From Erythroxylum novogranatense (lineage: Eukaryota > Streptophyta > Magnoliopsida > Malpighiales > Erythroxylaceae): 64,000 nucleotides of DNA. The stretch is taken from contig CM057228.1 of assembly GCA_029891385.1 (NCBI GenBank), forward strand, positions 35,901,023-35,965,022, written 5' to 3'. A program made the position numbers and the translations under genes. Below the pieces are notes generated by a model that worked only from the letters and a program-made list of their open reading frames with translations, had not been told where the DNA came from and searched no databases. The first letter of the stretch is position 1. Every line of letters begins with the position of its first letter. Below, in pieces: positions 10,412 through 22,375 of the stretch.

Positions 10412-13385
10412 TGCAACATCCCACTACCATAAGGTAAATACCCGAACACCCGAAGGACATTTGAGTACATACTTTATGATAATGGTATGTTGGAGAAAAC
10501 ATATCTGAATTACACATGACAATCCAACCTACACATGGCATCATCTAACACACTCAAAATCACTAAATTTTAAAAACCGTTCAAATCCATTCATTCATAA
10601 AGCTTACACTGTTACCACCAAAAACTATTTACAAAAACTTATACAGATTCCAACAAAACGACAAAAAATAAAGCTAGAGCACTTCTGGTGTCAGCTGACA
10701 GACCTCTGAGCCATATCTCTATCCCAAAGATTCCTTAAGTCCTGACTAAGGAACTAGGTCTCCTGACTCGTACCTGAAAAGCCACATTGCAATTTTGATA
10801 AGTTTTACAAACTCCATGAGTGAACCATCATTGATGAATTCACCGGATCATAAGCACACATCACATATTACACAAACATTCATAAACAGATACATTTATG
10901 ATTCAAAACTCACACAATAGGGACAACATTTAATCATTTCAAACATATCATAAATAAACAAATACATATGCATATAAGACTCCCATTCGTTCTTATTGTT
11001 GTGACTGAATGCCTATCATATACTTATACAAATGCTGGCCCATAGGGCTCAGTCAGAACAGAATCACGGAGCATAGCTCTTCGTGCACACACATATATCA
11101 CGGAGCAAAGCTCTACGTGGAAGCGCTTCATACTGGCAATTCAAGTCATACCGCCTTTATCTGAGCATGCATTTTATGAAATGCATCAAACTAAATATGG
11201 CATGTATCACAATAACATATAATGCTCAACAACACTCATAATCATTGGACCTAAATCCGGCATTCAACTTTCGTTGAGAATTCACATAACATTCAGAATA
11301 ACGTTCAGAATTCCATAGCAAACAAAGTCACAATCAAAGCACTTCCAATACATTCCCGAATATTGATCTCCTGAAGTCGGGAATTCATAATCAAATTGCA
11401 AGCAATATAACAATATTGGAAGCTTAAACAAATCAAATTAAATCAATCCTAGGAAATAGTCTAGGTTGACTCACAGTACGCTCCAATAAGCTATTGCCTG
11501 GATGGTCCGGCAATGTCTGATTGGCGTCCGATATGCTCCTCTAAAATAGACAAAACACATTCACAATTATCACATTTTTGCATAAATACACAAGTGGTTC
11601 TTTTATGCACATCAATATAGAGAATGTATGCACAATGCATGTTCAATCACAATTCCGGGGTGCAATAATGCGATCCTTATCAAAAATCATTTAGGAATCA
11701 AAGCCTTCATTAATACCATGTATATTTACAATTGAATTGGACCAACAATGTCAAAATAATTTCATAGCTTCATTGACCACTTCAGATTTTTCCTATAAAA
11801 CATATTCGAGTCAACTTTCCATACTAAATCAGATAAGGTGAATGACCAAATTAGACAAAACTTCCTTCTGTAAAGTTGTTATCCCATTTCTTAGCTTTCT
11901 AAGAACATAAAAAATCATTTAATTTGGATCAGTATACCAAGAGATATCCTCAAAATATTCTAGACGGTTCATAAGTTCCAGCAGAATTCATACCTCAACT
12001 TCCAACCACAAATTGAAACTCTTAGAGATAGAATTAAAACTCCATTTCTTCATAAAAGTTGTATCCATATGTCTCTAGTTTATAATAAATTAAAAATCAC
12101 CTCATTTGGACATCTACATCAAAAGTTATGGTCAAAATACTTAGGTATGTTTGAGCTGTCAAGGGGGTCCTCACCGCGGCAAGAACAAAAAGTGACGCCG
12201 CGGCGTACAGCCTAGAAATTTGTTTTTTTCGGGATTTCTTGCAACGTTCACCTCGACGAGCTCAAGGGGGGTCTCATACATCGTGGCGTGCAAATAAGAA
12301 TGAGCTGCGGCGAGAATGAAAATGGAGGTCGCGACGTACAAAGAGGAATGAGTCGTGGCGAGGATAAAAATGGACGCCGCGACGTACAAAAAAAATAAGC
12401 CACACGTCGCGACGTACAAAAGAACAAGTCGCGATGTGCAAACAGGAATGAGCCGCGGCGAGAATAAAAACAGACGCCGCAACGTCTGGTTCTGAAACTC
12501 GTCTTTCCCGATTTCTTTTTCCAGATTTTTCACTTCTACACCCAAAATAATCTCTAAAACTTCACTCCAATTAAATCCTAATCCAGTTCGAATCATTTAC
12601 ATAAGATCAAATTCAAGATTCAATTAAAACATCAAAATCCGACCATCACACATGTAGCTTCACTTCTACTGGTAAACAACGGACAAAATGTACGCATTTC
12701 CATTTCGACTATCTCAAAACCCGAAAAGAGTATTTACAAATCTTCCAATCTAGAGTTCATTTAACACCGTATTAACAATTTCCTACTCTCAATCAATCAT
12801 CTACTCTATTCAACACCGAAACTAACTTCTTTAACCTCACATGCATGCATTCATTTCCACTGAAAAACATCATTATACAACAACAAAACCCAACTTAAAC
12901 ATAACTTACTTGAATCGACTATGAATTCCAGCAAAGAGGACAGATTAAAAACATCAAAAGTCCCAAAGTTTTCATTCAGATGTCAAGTGTTTCTTCATCG
13001 AGAACACTTGCAGTGCATTTTTCCTAACTCAAACTCATGCTCGTGTATACTATGCATGCCTTACACATCATCTCTAACATAAGCCATCTGTCTCACAATA
13101 ATTAGTCCATGTGTCACAATAAGATTGGTCCAAAAATAAATATTTTTCTAAAATTCACTAAAAATTCCAAAATGTCTTAAATAATACCAAAATCACCGAA
13201 ACACATTTTAATCATATTTAACAATTCAATTGTACCCAGAAATGTCAAGGAATGCATGTACAATCATATAAATATGCAAAAATGTGCATGTCACAATTAA
13301 TAATGCATGATGTGCATTTTTCTAATTTCTCATAAATTCTCATAATTCCCAATTCTAGCCCTAACATGGGTAACGGGATGTTATA
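10412..13385 (-). repeat. Left LTR (downstream LTR in element sense)
   Basis: 2974 bp. It starts TGCAACATCCC and ends GGGATGTTATA, where the partner LTR has TTACA, so one base of the terminal CA has mutated. In LTR sense it carries a GTAAGT donor-like site near 12915, a CG-rich minisatellite at 12165-12486 and the conserved CTCTAGTTTA module near 12074. Compared by eye over its first 240 bases it is about 95% identical to the right LTR. Confidence 0.9.
12165..12486. repeat. CG-rich minisatellite in the left LTR
   Basis: Repeated words such as GAGCCGCGGCGAGAAT, GACGCCGCGACGTACAAA and GTCGCGACGTACAAA recur at irregular spacing of about 50-60 bases. Many CG sites vary to TG or CA, as expected of methylated DNA. 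The matching segment in the partner LTR (29381-29631) is about 70 bases shorter, so copy number changed after insertion. A 141-codon minus-strand frame runs through it and is read as fortuitous. Confidence 0.8.
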
Positions 13386-13402
13386 ACTCTCCCCTCCTAA
13401 CA
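13386..13402 (-). promoter_or_regulatory. Polypurine tract
   Basis: On the minus strand GTTAGGAGGGGAGAGT sits directly against the LTR, the usual primer for plus-strand DNA synthesis. The related tract AGGAGGGG precedes the downstream LTR of both other Ty3 elements with readable ends. Confidence 0.8.
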
Positions 13403-13429
13403 AAAATTTCGTCCTCGAAATTCTTACAT

Positions 13430-14960
13430 GACTGATCAAATAGATAGGGGTACTGACTCCTCATGTGCTCCTTTGTTTCCCATGTGGCTTCTTCACTCGA
13501 ATGATTCTTCTAAAGGACTTTTACCATCGGGATCACTCGGTTCCTCAATTGCTTATTCTGATAGCCAATTATCTTCATAGGTTCCTCAATATAACTCAGA
13601 TTACTAGAGACTTCAATCTCTTGAGTCGGTATCACATGAGTTAGATCCGACCGATATCGCCTAAACATACTCACATGGAACACATTATGAATCTGAGCCA
13701 TTTCCGAAGGTAAGGCTAACCTATAAGCCAATGGTCCAATTCTCTCAATGATCTCAAATGGACCAATATACCTCGAACTTAACTTACCCTTTTTGCCAAA
13801 TCTCAAGACACCTTGCCAAGGTGATACTCTCAGAAATACTTTGTCACCAACCTGATACTCCATATCTCGCCTGTGTTGATCCACATAGCTTTTCTGTCTA
13901 TCTTGTGCCATGTTAATCCTGCTACGGATCAATTTCACCTTATCAATTGTATCCTGAATCAATTCTGGGCCCTCGATAATTCGTAGACCCTCTTCATCCC
14001 AATATACAAGCGAACGACACTTTCTGCCGTACAACGCCTCATATGGAGCCATACCAATACTGCTATGATACTGATTATTATAGGCGAATTCAATCAAAGT
14101 TATATACTTATCCCATGCTCCCTGAAACTCCAAAACACAAGCTCTGAGCATATCCTCGACAGTCTTGATCGTTCTCTCGCTCTGACCATCTGTCTGAGGA
14201 TGAAAGGCTGTATTGAAATTCAGCTTGGTACCAAAGTTGTCTGTAGACTACCCCAAAATCTCGAGGTAAATCTAGGATCCTTGTCCGATACTACAGACAC
14301 TGGAACCCCGTGTAACCTCACAACTTCATCCACATATCGCTGAGCCAACTGATCCAATGAATAATTCTCCCTCACTAGTAAGAAATGAGCCAATTTGGTC
14401 AGTCTATCCACAATGACCCAAATGATATCATGTTACCTCAGAGTCCTAGGCAAACCCATAATGAAATCCATAGTGATGCGCTCCCATTTCCACTCCAGAA
14501 TGGGTAACGAATATAATTTTCCTGCCGGAGCTTGATGCTCAGCCTTGACCTGCTGACAAGTTAAACACTTAGAAACAAATTCAGCTACTTGCTTTTTCAT
14601 ACCAGGCCACCAGTAATGCTATTTCAGCGTGTTATACATCTTGGTAGTACCAGGATGCATAACATAAGCTACTAAATGTGCTTCCTTTAAAATCTCTTTC
14701 CTCAGATTATCAACATTTGGCACACATAATCTCTACTTTAACCTCAAGGTATCATCTCTCACTTCAAACTCAGAATCGGGATTCACTTTCAACTTATCAA
14801 TTAACTTCACTAAATCTGGATCTCTACACTGAGCCTCTTTGATTCGTTCAATCAAAACAGGTCTTAACTTCAAAGTAGCTATCAATGTATCATTCGGCTC
14901 CAAACTCAAATCAACATTCAGTGCCCTTAACTGAACTTGGCTAGGTAACCTCGATACCTG
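13430..14960 (-). pseudogene. Integrase and chromodomain-like tail (Ty3), broken
   Basis: The zinc-binding part (near 14550-14660) is frameshifted. The catalytic core is readable as DRLTKLAHF near 14400, SDKDPRFTSRFWGSLQ near 14280 and the EFAYNN and APYEALYGRKCRS blocks (about 14000-14090). The C-terminal half, with YQVGDKVFLRVSPWQGV and KLSSRYIGPFEI, is an open frame from 14151 to 13510. It is cut by TAG at 13510-13512 where relatives have Trp. Just beyond, SSEEATWET and the QYPYLF motif mark the chromodomain-like tail thought to steer integration to chromatin. At least one frameshift and two stops make it inactive. Confidence 0.88.
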
Positions 14961-16290
14961 TACTTGTGTGCCACACTGCTATATGATTTCCTACTCAAAG
15001 CATCAGCTACAACATTAGCTTTGCCAGGATGATACTCAATTGTGCAATTATAATCTTTCAACAATTATAACCATCTCCTCTGTCTCATATTTAACTCCTT
15101 CTGGCTCAACAGATACTTTAAACTTTTGTGATCAGTGAACACCTGAAATGTCTCTCCATATAGATAGTGTCTCCAAATTTTCAAAGCAAAAAAAAACTGC
15201 AGCAAGTTCCAGATCATGAACTGGATAATTAAATTCATGAGACCTCAACTGTCTCGATGCATATGTCATTACCTTACCATGCTGCATTAGAACACATCCT
15301 AGACCCTGATGTGATGCATCGCTGTATACAACATAACCTCCCGAACCAGACGGAATAACTAACACTGGTGCCGTAGTCAACCGATGCTTAAGCTCCTCAA
15401 AACTCCTCTGACAATCATCACTCCATCTGAACGGCACATTCTTTCTCATAAGTTTTGTCAAAGGGGCCAAAATCAGTGAAAGCTCCTCGACAAACCTTCT
15501 GTAATACCCTGCTAATCCAAGAAAACTCCGGATCTCAGACACATTCTTCGGAGCCTCTCACTTCATTACTACTTCAATTTTCTTTTGGTCCACCTGAATG
15601 CCTTGTCCAGACACTATGTGACCCAAAAATATTACTTGATCAAGCCAAAATTCACACTTAGTGAACTTGGCATATAACTGTTTCTCCCTCATCAACTGAA
15701 GAACCATTCTCAGATGTGCCATATGATCTTCTCTACACTTTGAGTACACCAAAATGTCATCAATAAAGACAATTACAAACTGATCTAAATAAGGTTGGAA
15801 TACCTTATTCATCAAAGCCATAAATGTTGCCGGAGCATTAGTCAAACCAAATGGCATCAACAAAAACTCAAAGTGCCCATATCTGGTTCTAAATGCACTC
15901 TTGGGAACATCCGCCTCAGCTATCTTCAGCTGGTAATATCCCAATCTCAAGTCTAACTTTGTGAACACCTGAGCTCCTTGTAACTGATCAAACAAATCAT
16001 CAATCCTCGACAATGAATACTTATTCTTAACTGTTATCCAATTCAATTGCCGGTAATCGATGCATAATCTCAGAGTTCCATCCTTCTTCTTTACAAATAA
16101 AATCGGAGCTCCCCAAGGTGACACACTAGGCCTGATAAACCCCTTATCTAACAATTCCTGTAACTGAGTTTTCAATTCCTTCAGTTCAACAGGTGCCATC
16201 CTATATGGAGGAATTGATATAGGAGCGATACCTGGAACAATATCAATAGTGAACTCAGAAATGAAATTAGTCGGGCTGGCACTGCCTGAC
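14961..16290 (-). pseudogene. Reverse transcriptase and RNase H (Ty3), broken
   Basis: The reverse transcriptase is an open frame from 16199 to 15558 with [40 protein letters not shown] and the catalytic FIDDILVYS. RNase H follows in the same frame (15542-15132) with [15 protein letters not shown] and HDLELAAV. It is then thrown out of frame in a run of T residues near 15190, where one extra base seems present. Upstream, near 16270, about 150 nt linking protease to reverse transcriptase are missing relative to the sister element at 22820-22990, and the frame changes there. The DD catalytic pair is retained. Confidence 0.9.
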
Positions 16291-16374
16291 CAACTCCTCG
16301 AAACACCACTCTCGGCTGATTGGGAGATTCAAGCACTACCTCTTTAGTATAACAATTCATCATTTCCCTATGAG

Positions 16375-16690
16375 CAGTGAGCTAGTCCATGCCTAAGATG
16401 AGGTCTATCTCTCTCAACTGTAATATGATCAAATCAGTTTCTAATTCTGCCTGATCAATCCGAATTATACACCTCTTACATACCTCACCGATCAGTGTTA
16501 TGCTACCCACTGGAGTGCTCACTATTAACCCACATTTCAGTATCTCTCGCTCACAATGCAATCTAGATGCCAGATGCGGGGTGATGAATGAATGGGTAGA
16601 TGCTGGATCTACCAGTGCATAAGCTTCAAAATTAAAAACATTCAACACACCTGCTACCACATATGGGGAGTCCTGAGGTTCCTGTCAGGT
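16375..16690 (-). pseudogene. Retroviral-type aspartic protease (Ty3)
   Basis: The minus-strand frame contains YALVDPASTHSFITPHLA, the active-site loop of the Ty3 protease (usual form DSGATHSF; here DPAST, with Ala where relatives have Gly), followed by VSTPVGS and LREIDLILGMD. Relatives continue with Trp after GMD. Here a TAG at 16382-16384 ends the frame, a change that fits C-to-T mutation on one strand. It continues the frame of gag upstream. Confidence 0.85.
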
Positions 16691-16804
16691 GATGGCATAG
16701 ACCACCTCGAAGCTCATATTGATTGCTCCGCACCTCAGTCCTGACACTGGGCCCTGCTGACTGAGTCCGACCTTTGCCTCTACTTTTTGTGACAGATCTC
16801 GCCA

Positions 16805-17825
16805 CTACCTTTCTGCTTGAATCGAGACCTCGATCATAGTTCCTCCTCTAGCTCCAGACTGTGATTTCAATAACTCAGGGTAATCCCTAATCTGATGCTC
16901 GTAAGAGCCACACCGGAAACATGCTCCTGATATCCTCCAGTACTCACCACCATGTCTTCTACCACAATGTTCACATTCAGGAAATTGTTGCGACTGACTG
17001 GTCGGCATCTGTCCTCTGCCTCCTCCAGACTGAACAAATCTACCTCTTCCATGGGATCCAAATTGTCTCGATCTATACTGGAATCGAGACGATCTGTTCT
17101 GGCACTTTCTGAAGCTTCTGCCAGAATCAGCATGAGGTTCATTTTGCCTCTTTCCCTTATCCTCCTGCCTGTGCTCTCTCTGACTATCCTTCAATAATTG
17201 CTCTATTCTGATCGAGGCTGTTCGGAGTTCTGTAAAACTGCTCAAGTTAGAGATGGCAAGCCTCGTTCTGATTTCCATATTCAGACCATCCTCAAACAGC
17301 CTACATTTATCTTGCTTATTCGAAATCAGTGCATTCGCATACCCCATTAACTCATTGAACTTTATATCATAGTCTGCCACTGAGTGCTTGCTTTGCTTCA
17401 AATCTAAGAATTCTTTCATTTTTCGATCCATGTAAATCTTTGGCATGTAATTCTCTCGGAATGCTATCAGAAAATTCTCCCAAGTCAAGCCACAAGGTCT
17501 GGTGGAACTACTCGGCACGGTCTTCCACCACTGGTATGCGGGTCCTTGCAGTAGTGAGACTGCATAATCAAATTTCTCCTCTGCTTCACAGTTCATCTGA
17601 TCAAACACTCTTTCTGTTCTCTCTAGCCACCCTTTTGCTTCAGCCGGGTCTGTACTTCCATAGAAGTCCACAACCCCTTACTTTCTCAGCTTATCATATC
17701 TCCTTTCTCGCCTCACAGGAATTCTCGGAGGCATTCCAAAAAATTCAGGTACATGAGACCCTATATTGGCTCCTATAGACTCCATGTCAGCTGACTCACC
17801 AATTTGATCCCCTATAGAAGATGAC
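16805..17825 (-). pseudogene. Gag (capsid/nucleocapsid), broken
   Basis: The capsid region has DFYGSTDPAEAKGWLERTER, YQWWKTV and FRENYMPKIY. The main open stretch is 17671-16805 (about 288 codons). An in-frame TAA at 17678-17680, in a spot where the sister element has Gln, cuts off the N-terminal part, which reaches an ATG at 17785 and possibly the TATAG/GTCATC boundary at 17825. A CCHC zinc knuckle is visible as CFRCGSYEHQIRDY, but its last Cys is Tyr, a G-to-A change that should abolish zinc binding. Gag packages the element RNA into virus-like particles in the cytoplasm. Confidence 0.88.
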
Positions 17826-17904
17826 CTATAACAAACAAAAGCTGCAATTACTATCTGAATCCTCCACTATGAATCATATTACTTCCCTAAGGATGCCAAA
17901 CCAT

Positions 17905-17916
17905 GCTCTGATACCA
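17905..17916 (-). promoter_or_regulatory. Primer-binding site, initiator-Met tRNA type
   Basis: The minus strand reads TGGTATCAGAGC, four bases inside the right LTR. The same 12-mer is found after the 5' LTRs at 21171 and 58898. Confidence 0.9.
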
Positions 17917-20812
17917 AAAATGCAACATCCCACTACCATAAGGCAAATACCCGAACTCCGGAAGGACATTCGAGTACATACCTTATGATAATGGTATGTT
18001 GGAGAAAACATATCCGACTTACACATGACAATCCAACCTACACATGGCATCATCTAACACACTCAAAGTCACTAAATTTTAAAAACCATTCAAATCCATT
18101 CATTCATAAAGCTTACACTGTTACCACAAAAAACTATTTACAAAAACTTATACAGATTCCAGCAAAACGAAAAAAAAAGCTAGAGCACTTCTGGTGTCAG
18201 CTGACAGACCTCTGAGCCATATCTCTATCCAAAAGATTCCTTAAGTCCTTACTAAGGAACTAGGTCTCCTAACTCGTACCTAAAAAGCCACATTGCAATT
18301 TTGATGAGTTTTGCAAACTCCATGAGTGAACCATCATTGATGAATTCACCGGATCATAAGCACACATCACATATTACACAAACATTCATAAACAGATACA
18401 TTTATGATTCAAAACTCACACAATAGGGTGTAACATTTAATCATTTCAAACATATCATAAATAAACAAGTACATATGCATATGAGACTCCCATTCGTTCT
18501 TATTGTTGTGGCTGAATGCCTATCACATACTTATACAAATGCTGGCCCATATGGCTCAGTTAGAACAGAATCACGGAGCATAGCTCTTCGCGCACACACA
18601 TATATCACGGAGCAAAGCTCTACATGGAAGCGCTTCATACTAGCAATTCAAGTCACAACGCCTTTATCTGAGCATGCATTTTATGAAATGCATCAAACTG
18701 AATATGACATGTATCACAATCACATATAATGCTCAACAAAACTCATAATCATCGAACCTAAATCCAGCATTCAACTTTCGTTGAGAATTCACATAACATT
18801 CAGAATAACGTTCAGAATTTCATAGCAAACAAAGTCACAATCAAAGCACTTCCAATACATTCCCGAATGTTGATCTCCTCGGACAATTGAAGTCGGGAAT
18901 TCATAATCAAATCGCAAGCAATATAACAATATTGGAAGCTTAAAAAAATCAAATTAAATCAATCCTAGGAAATCATCTAGGTTGACTCACAGTACGCTCC
19001 AATAAGCTATTGCCTGGATGGTCCAGCAATGTCTGATTAGCGTCCGATATGCTCCTCTAAAATAGGCAAAACACATTCACAATTATCACATTTTTGCATA
19101 AATACACAAGTGGTTCTTTTATGCACATCAATATAGAGAATGTATGCACAATGCATGTTCAATGACAATTCCGGGGTGCAATAATGCAATCCTAATCAAA
19201 AATCATTTAAGAATCAAAGCCCTCATTAATACTATGTACATTTTGTTGGGACCTAATCCGGAAACCGGATCCCAATCGGAAGACGGAATGAAAGTAACAG
19301 AGAACGAAATGGAAAACACAAGAAAAAGGCCGAAGATCAATAGTAAGCGAATCAAAAGGCAAAACAAATAGCAAAACGAAATCGAATCGTAAAGCAAAAA
19401 AATCAAAAGCGAAGTGAATACTCAAATCGGAATACGAATAACAAATGGGATAATCGAAGAAAAGAACGACGACGAAACGAAAGCGAATCAAATAAGTGAA
19501 TCGAAAATCGAAAGAACGGAACATAAGGCGAAATCAAAACGGATACGTATCAAATCAAACCAAACAAACGAAGTTATTGAACTGAATCATATCCGACATC
19601 CGGGAACATACATTGGAGAAAGCGATCGAGTTGGAAACCCAGACTATGACATATCCAAAATCCGGTATAAATTTTTTTTCTTTCTTTTCCTTTTCTCAAT
19701 CGCATAAATCACAAAACTCATACAAACATTCATATCCCAAAATTTAATCCTTTAATCCATTCTTATTTTCTTTTATTGCCATATAACCAATTTTTTTTAT
19801 TGAAAATTGGGCAACATAATGGCTGCATTTTCATAAACCCAAACCTGCAAAGTGTTCAAAAATATACTTCTATATTCTCACAAATAGCCAGTATCATCGG
19901 ACTCCCCGTCCGAAATCCAACACAACAAACGCAATCCTATATCTATATATCCATATCCGAAATACATTATACGAAATCCAAATTACATTCATTCACATTC
20001 ATCCATACAAAAATCATAATTATATATCAATTCAGTGTGTAAAATCCATTATCCATATCCAATTACAACTCGATAATCATACCGATCTTTATCAAAATTT
20101 TAATACATAAATCCTTAAATCATTTACATCCCGGAATTAGATATACTGCAGAACTTGAATGGCTTTACAAGCCATATACAATGTCAAAAATCCCAAATTA
20201 CATGAAATGCAAACGATACAAAACTGAACAGCACATCTTTCATCCGATCTCCTGCTTGAAACCTGGAGATGGGAATGAAAGGGGGGGTGAGCGCAAAGCT
20301 CTGTGGATAATATATTTATAAATTGAACGATAAACAAAATTATTTTGCAAAACTTTTTGCCATTTATTTCCAAAGATTCCACAGTAGAAAAACTAACAAA
20401 TTTCTTATTTCTCAAAACGTTGTTAAATCAATTCAATAACTTCTCGGCTGAAAAATTCACAATAATTGATTTCTCAAACTTTTCGCTTTTTTTTTCAAGA
20501 TTTCATGAAGAACTTCCATATTTCTTAAACTTTCTCAAAACATGCAATGCATATCACAATACAAAACAAAAACACAAACACATCAGATGGTTTGGTTCGG
20601 TCCAAAATAGAGCGCATCGCACATTCCATAAGCGCCTATATGCGGTAGTGAATGAAACGTACTTACACTTTTCCTCATAACGGTCCAGTGTAGCCGTGAA
20701 GGGAGTTCAAAATCGGAGCTCCAATGCCACTAGTGGGCAGTCGGGAGAAGGCTTAAAAAAAAAAAGACAAGTGCGCACTTGTCCCATTTATGGGACCTGA
20801 CCAAACCTACAT

Positions 20813-21165
20813 TGTAACATCCCGTTACTATTAGCAAGGGTATTATGGTAATATTGGGTCAGCTGGGTTGGATTTTTGAGGATGACTTAGGATAGATGCT
20901 TATATCAGTTTCCTTTTTGGTTTTGTTTAGGGGACTGATAGACTTGTCTATTATGCTTTTGGATGACTGTATTGAAATTGCTGCCTTGATAAGATTATTT
21001 TGGATTTTTAAAAGTTACTGATTCCTGATATTATGGTTTTAATTATTGCGATGCCATGTGGTTATTATTGAGAAAATGTGCTGCTAGTGCACCTTTATCG
21101 TGGGATACGTATCGGAGTGACCTTCGGGTTTCTCGATGTGTACCCTACGGTGAGGGGGCGCTACA
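20813..21165 (+). repeat. 5' LTR of the inner element
   Basis: Starts TGTAACATCCCGTTAC and ends GGGGGCGCTACA. The same length as its partner, with no indels seen between them. Confidence 0.93.
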
Positions 21166-21170
21166 TTAAG

Positions 21171-21182
21171 TGGTATCAGAGC
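21171..21182 (+). promoter_or_regulatory. Primer-binding site, initiator-Met tRNA type
   Basis: TGGTATCAGAGC, five bases after the 5' LTR. Confidence 0.92.
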
Positions 21183-21270
21183 ATGGTTTGACATCTTTTG
21201 GGATTAATGAAATTAAGCTGGAATCACTGCAAGAATATTGGAACTGATCAGAATTTCTTGTCTATTTTAG

Positions 21271-22375
21271 GTCATCCGTCCTTGGAGATCGAGTTGAGTT
21301 ACCAGCTGACCTGGAATCGGTAGGAGCTAGTAAGGAGTCTCCTGCGTCTCGTTCAGAGGAGTTGCCTCCTCGAGTTCCTGTGAGACGGGAACGGAGATAT
21401 GATCAACTGTGTAAGCAGGGGGCGGTTGACTTCTATGGCGTCTGACCTGCGGAGGTGAGGGATGGCTAGAGAGGAGAGAGTCCTCGATCGATGGATGCGA
21501 CCCGGATGGCGTTTGACTATGCGGTTTCTCTCTACTGAGGTCCTCATATATCAGTGGTGGAAGACTGTCTCGGGCAGTACCACCAGGCCTTATACACTGA
21601 CATGGGACGACTTTCTGAGGGCCTTCAAGGACAATTTCATGCCCAAGATCTATCTGGAAATGAAGTTGCAAGAGTTCTTAGAGCTGAGACAGGGGCAGTT
21701 GACCGTGGCCGACTATGAGGTGAGGTTCAACAAGTTAGTGGTCTATGCTTCTTCATTGGTGGCTACTGAGGCTGACAGGTGTCGGCGTTTCAAGGGCGGA
21801 CTCAATCTGGAGATCCGTACCCTATTGGCTAGATCTGATATGGGTAATTTTATTGAGTTGAGGGCTGCAGCAGTGAGGATAGAGCAGCTACTGAGACAAC
21901 GTATGACTAAGACTAGTCAGGGGACCAGGATTAAGAGATCCAAAGGATGCCTGTGGCTTTGGCGGAGAGGTATAAAGAAGCGCGAGTAGGGCCCTTCCGA
22001 TCTGCAGGAGGGGCTAGACAGACTGGTCATGGGTAGAGGGGCAGATTTGTACAGATTGTTAGTGGTGGCGGCAGTGCCAGAGTTTCAGGGTAGTCTGCTC
22101 CTTTATGTAATCATTGTGGCAAGAGACACAGTGGAGAGTGTCGATGGCTGTCTGGAGCCTGTTTGAGGTGTGGTTCGATGGACCACCTAGTGAGGAACTG
22201 TCCAGAGACTTTGGGAGCCCAGTCTTCTATGACTGGAAGATCAGGCAGCAATACCACGGTGCAGCAGAGCCGTGGAGGTGGATCCGGATGGAGAGGCCGA
22301 GGCCGAGGCCGAGCAAAGGGGTCTGCAGTGAGGTCAGAGGGACCGAGCAGCAGACAACAGTCACAGGCTAGGGTC
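21271..22375 (+). pseudogene. Gag of the inner element, frameshifted
   Basis: Gag similarity starts right after TATTTTAG/GTCATC at 21270. The in-frame sequence upstream soon meets a stop and offers no ATG. The N-terminal VPVRRERRYDQL stretch is followed by a premature stop near 21443. The capsid core is open at 21462-21989 (ISQWW-like, KDNFMPKIYLEMKLQEFL). After another shift the nucleocapsid shows a complete CCHC knuckle, CLRCGSMDHLVRNC, at about 22154-22200. An Arg/Gly-rich stretch after the knuckle (22270-22330) is usual for RNA-binding Gag tails. Confidence 0.88.

Noticed and set aside
12171..12596. 141-codon minus-strand frame, with a similar N-terminal part at 29479-29742
   Set aside because: It runs through the CG-rich minisatellite of the LTR. 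The two LTR copies diverge by frameshifts and the similarity is explained by both being LTRs of one element.
17905..17916. tRNA-like words (GCTCTGATACCA) near LTR ends
   Set aside because: These are primer-binding sites complementary to a tRNA 3' end, not tRNA genes. No cloverleaf was found anywhere in the window.
19264..19570. Overlapping 75-105-codon frames on both strands rich in Lys/Arg/Asn or Phe/Leu
   Set aside because: The sequence is a biased A/G/C-rich stretch within the solo LTR. Both strands are open to a similar extent and no domain is recognisable.
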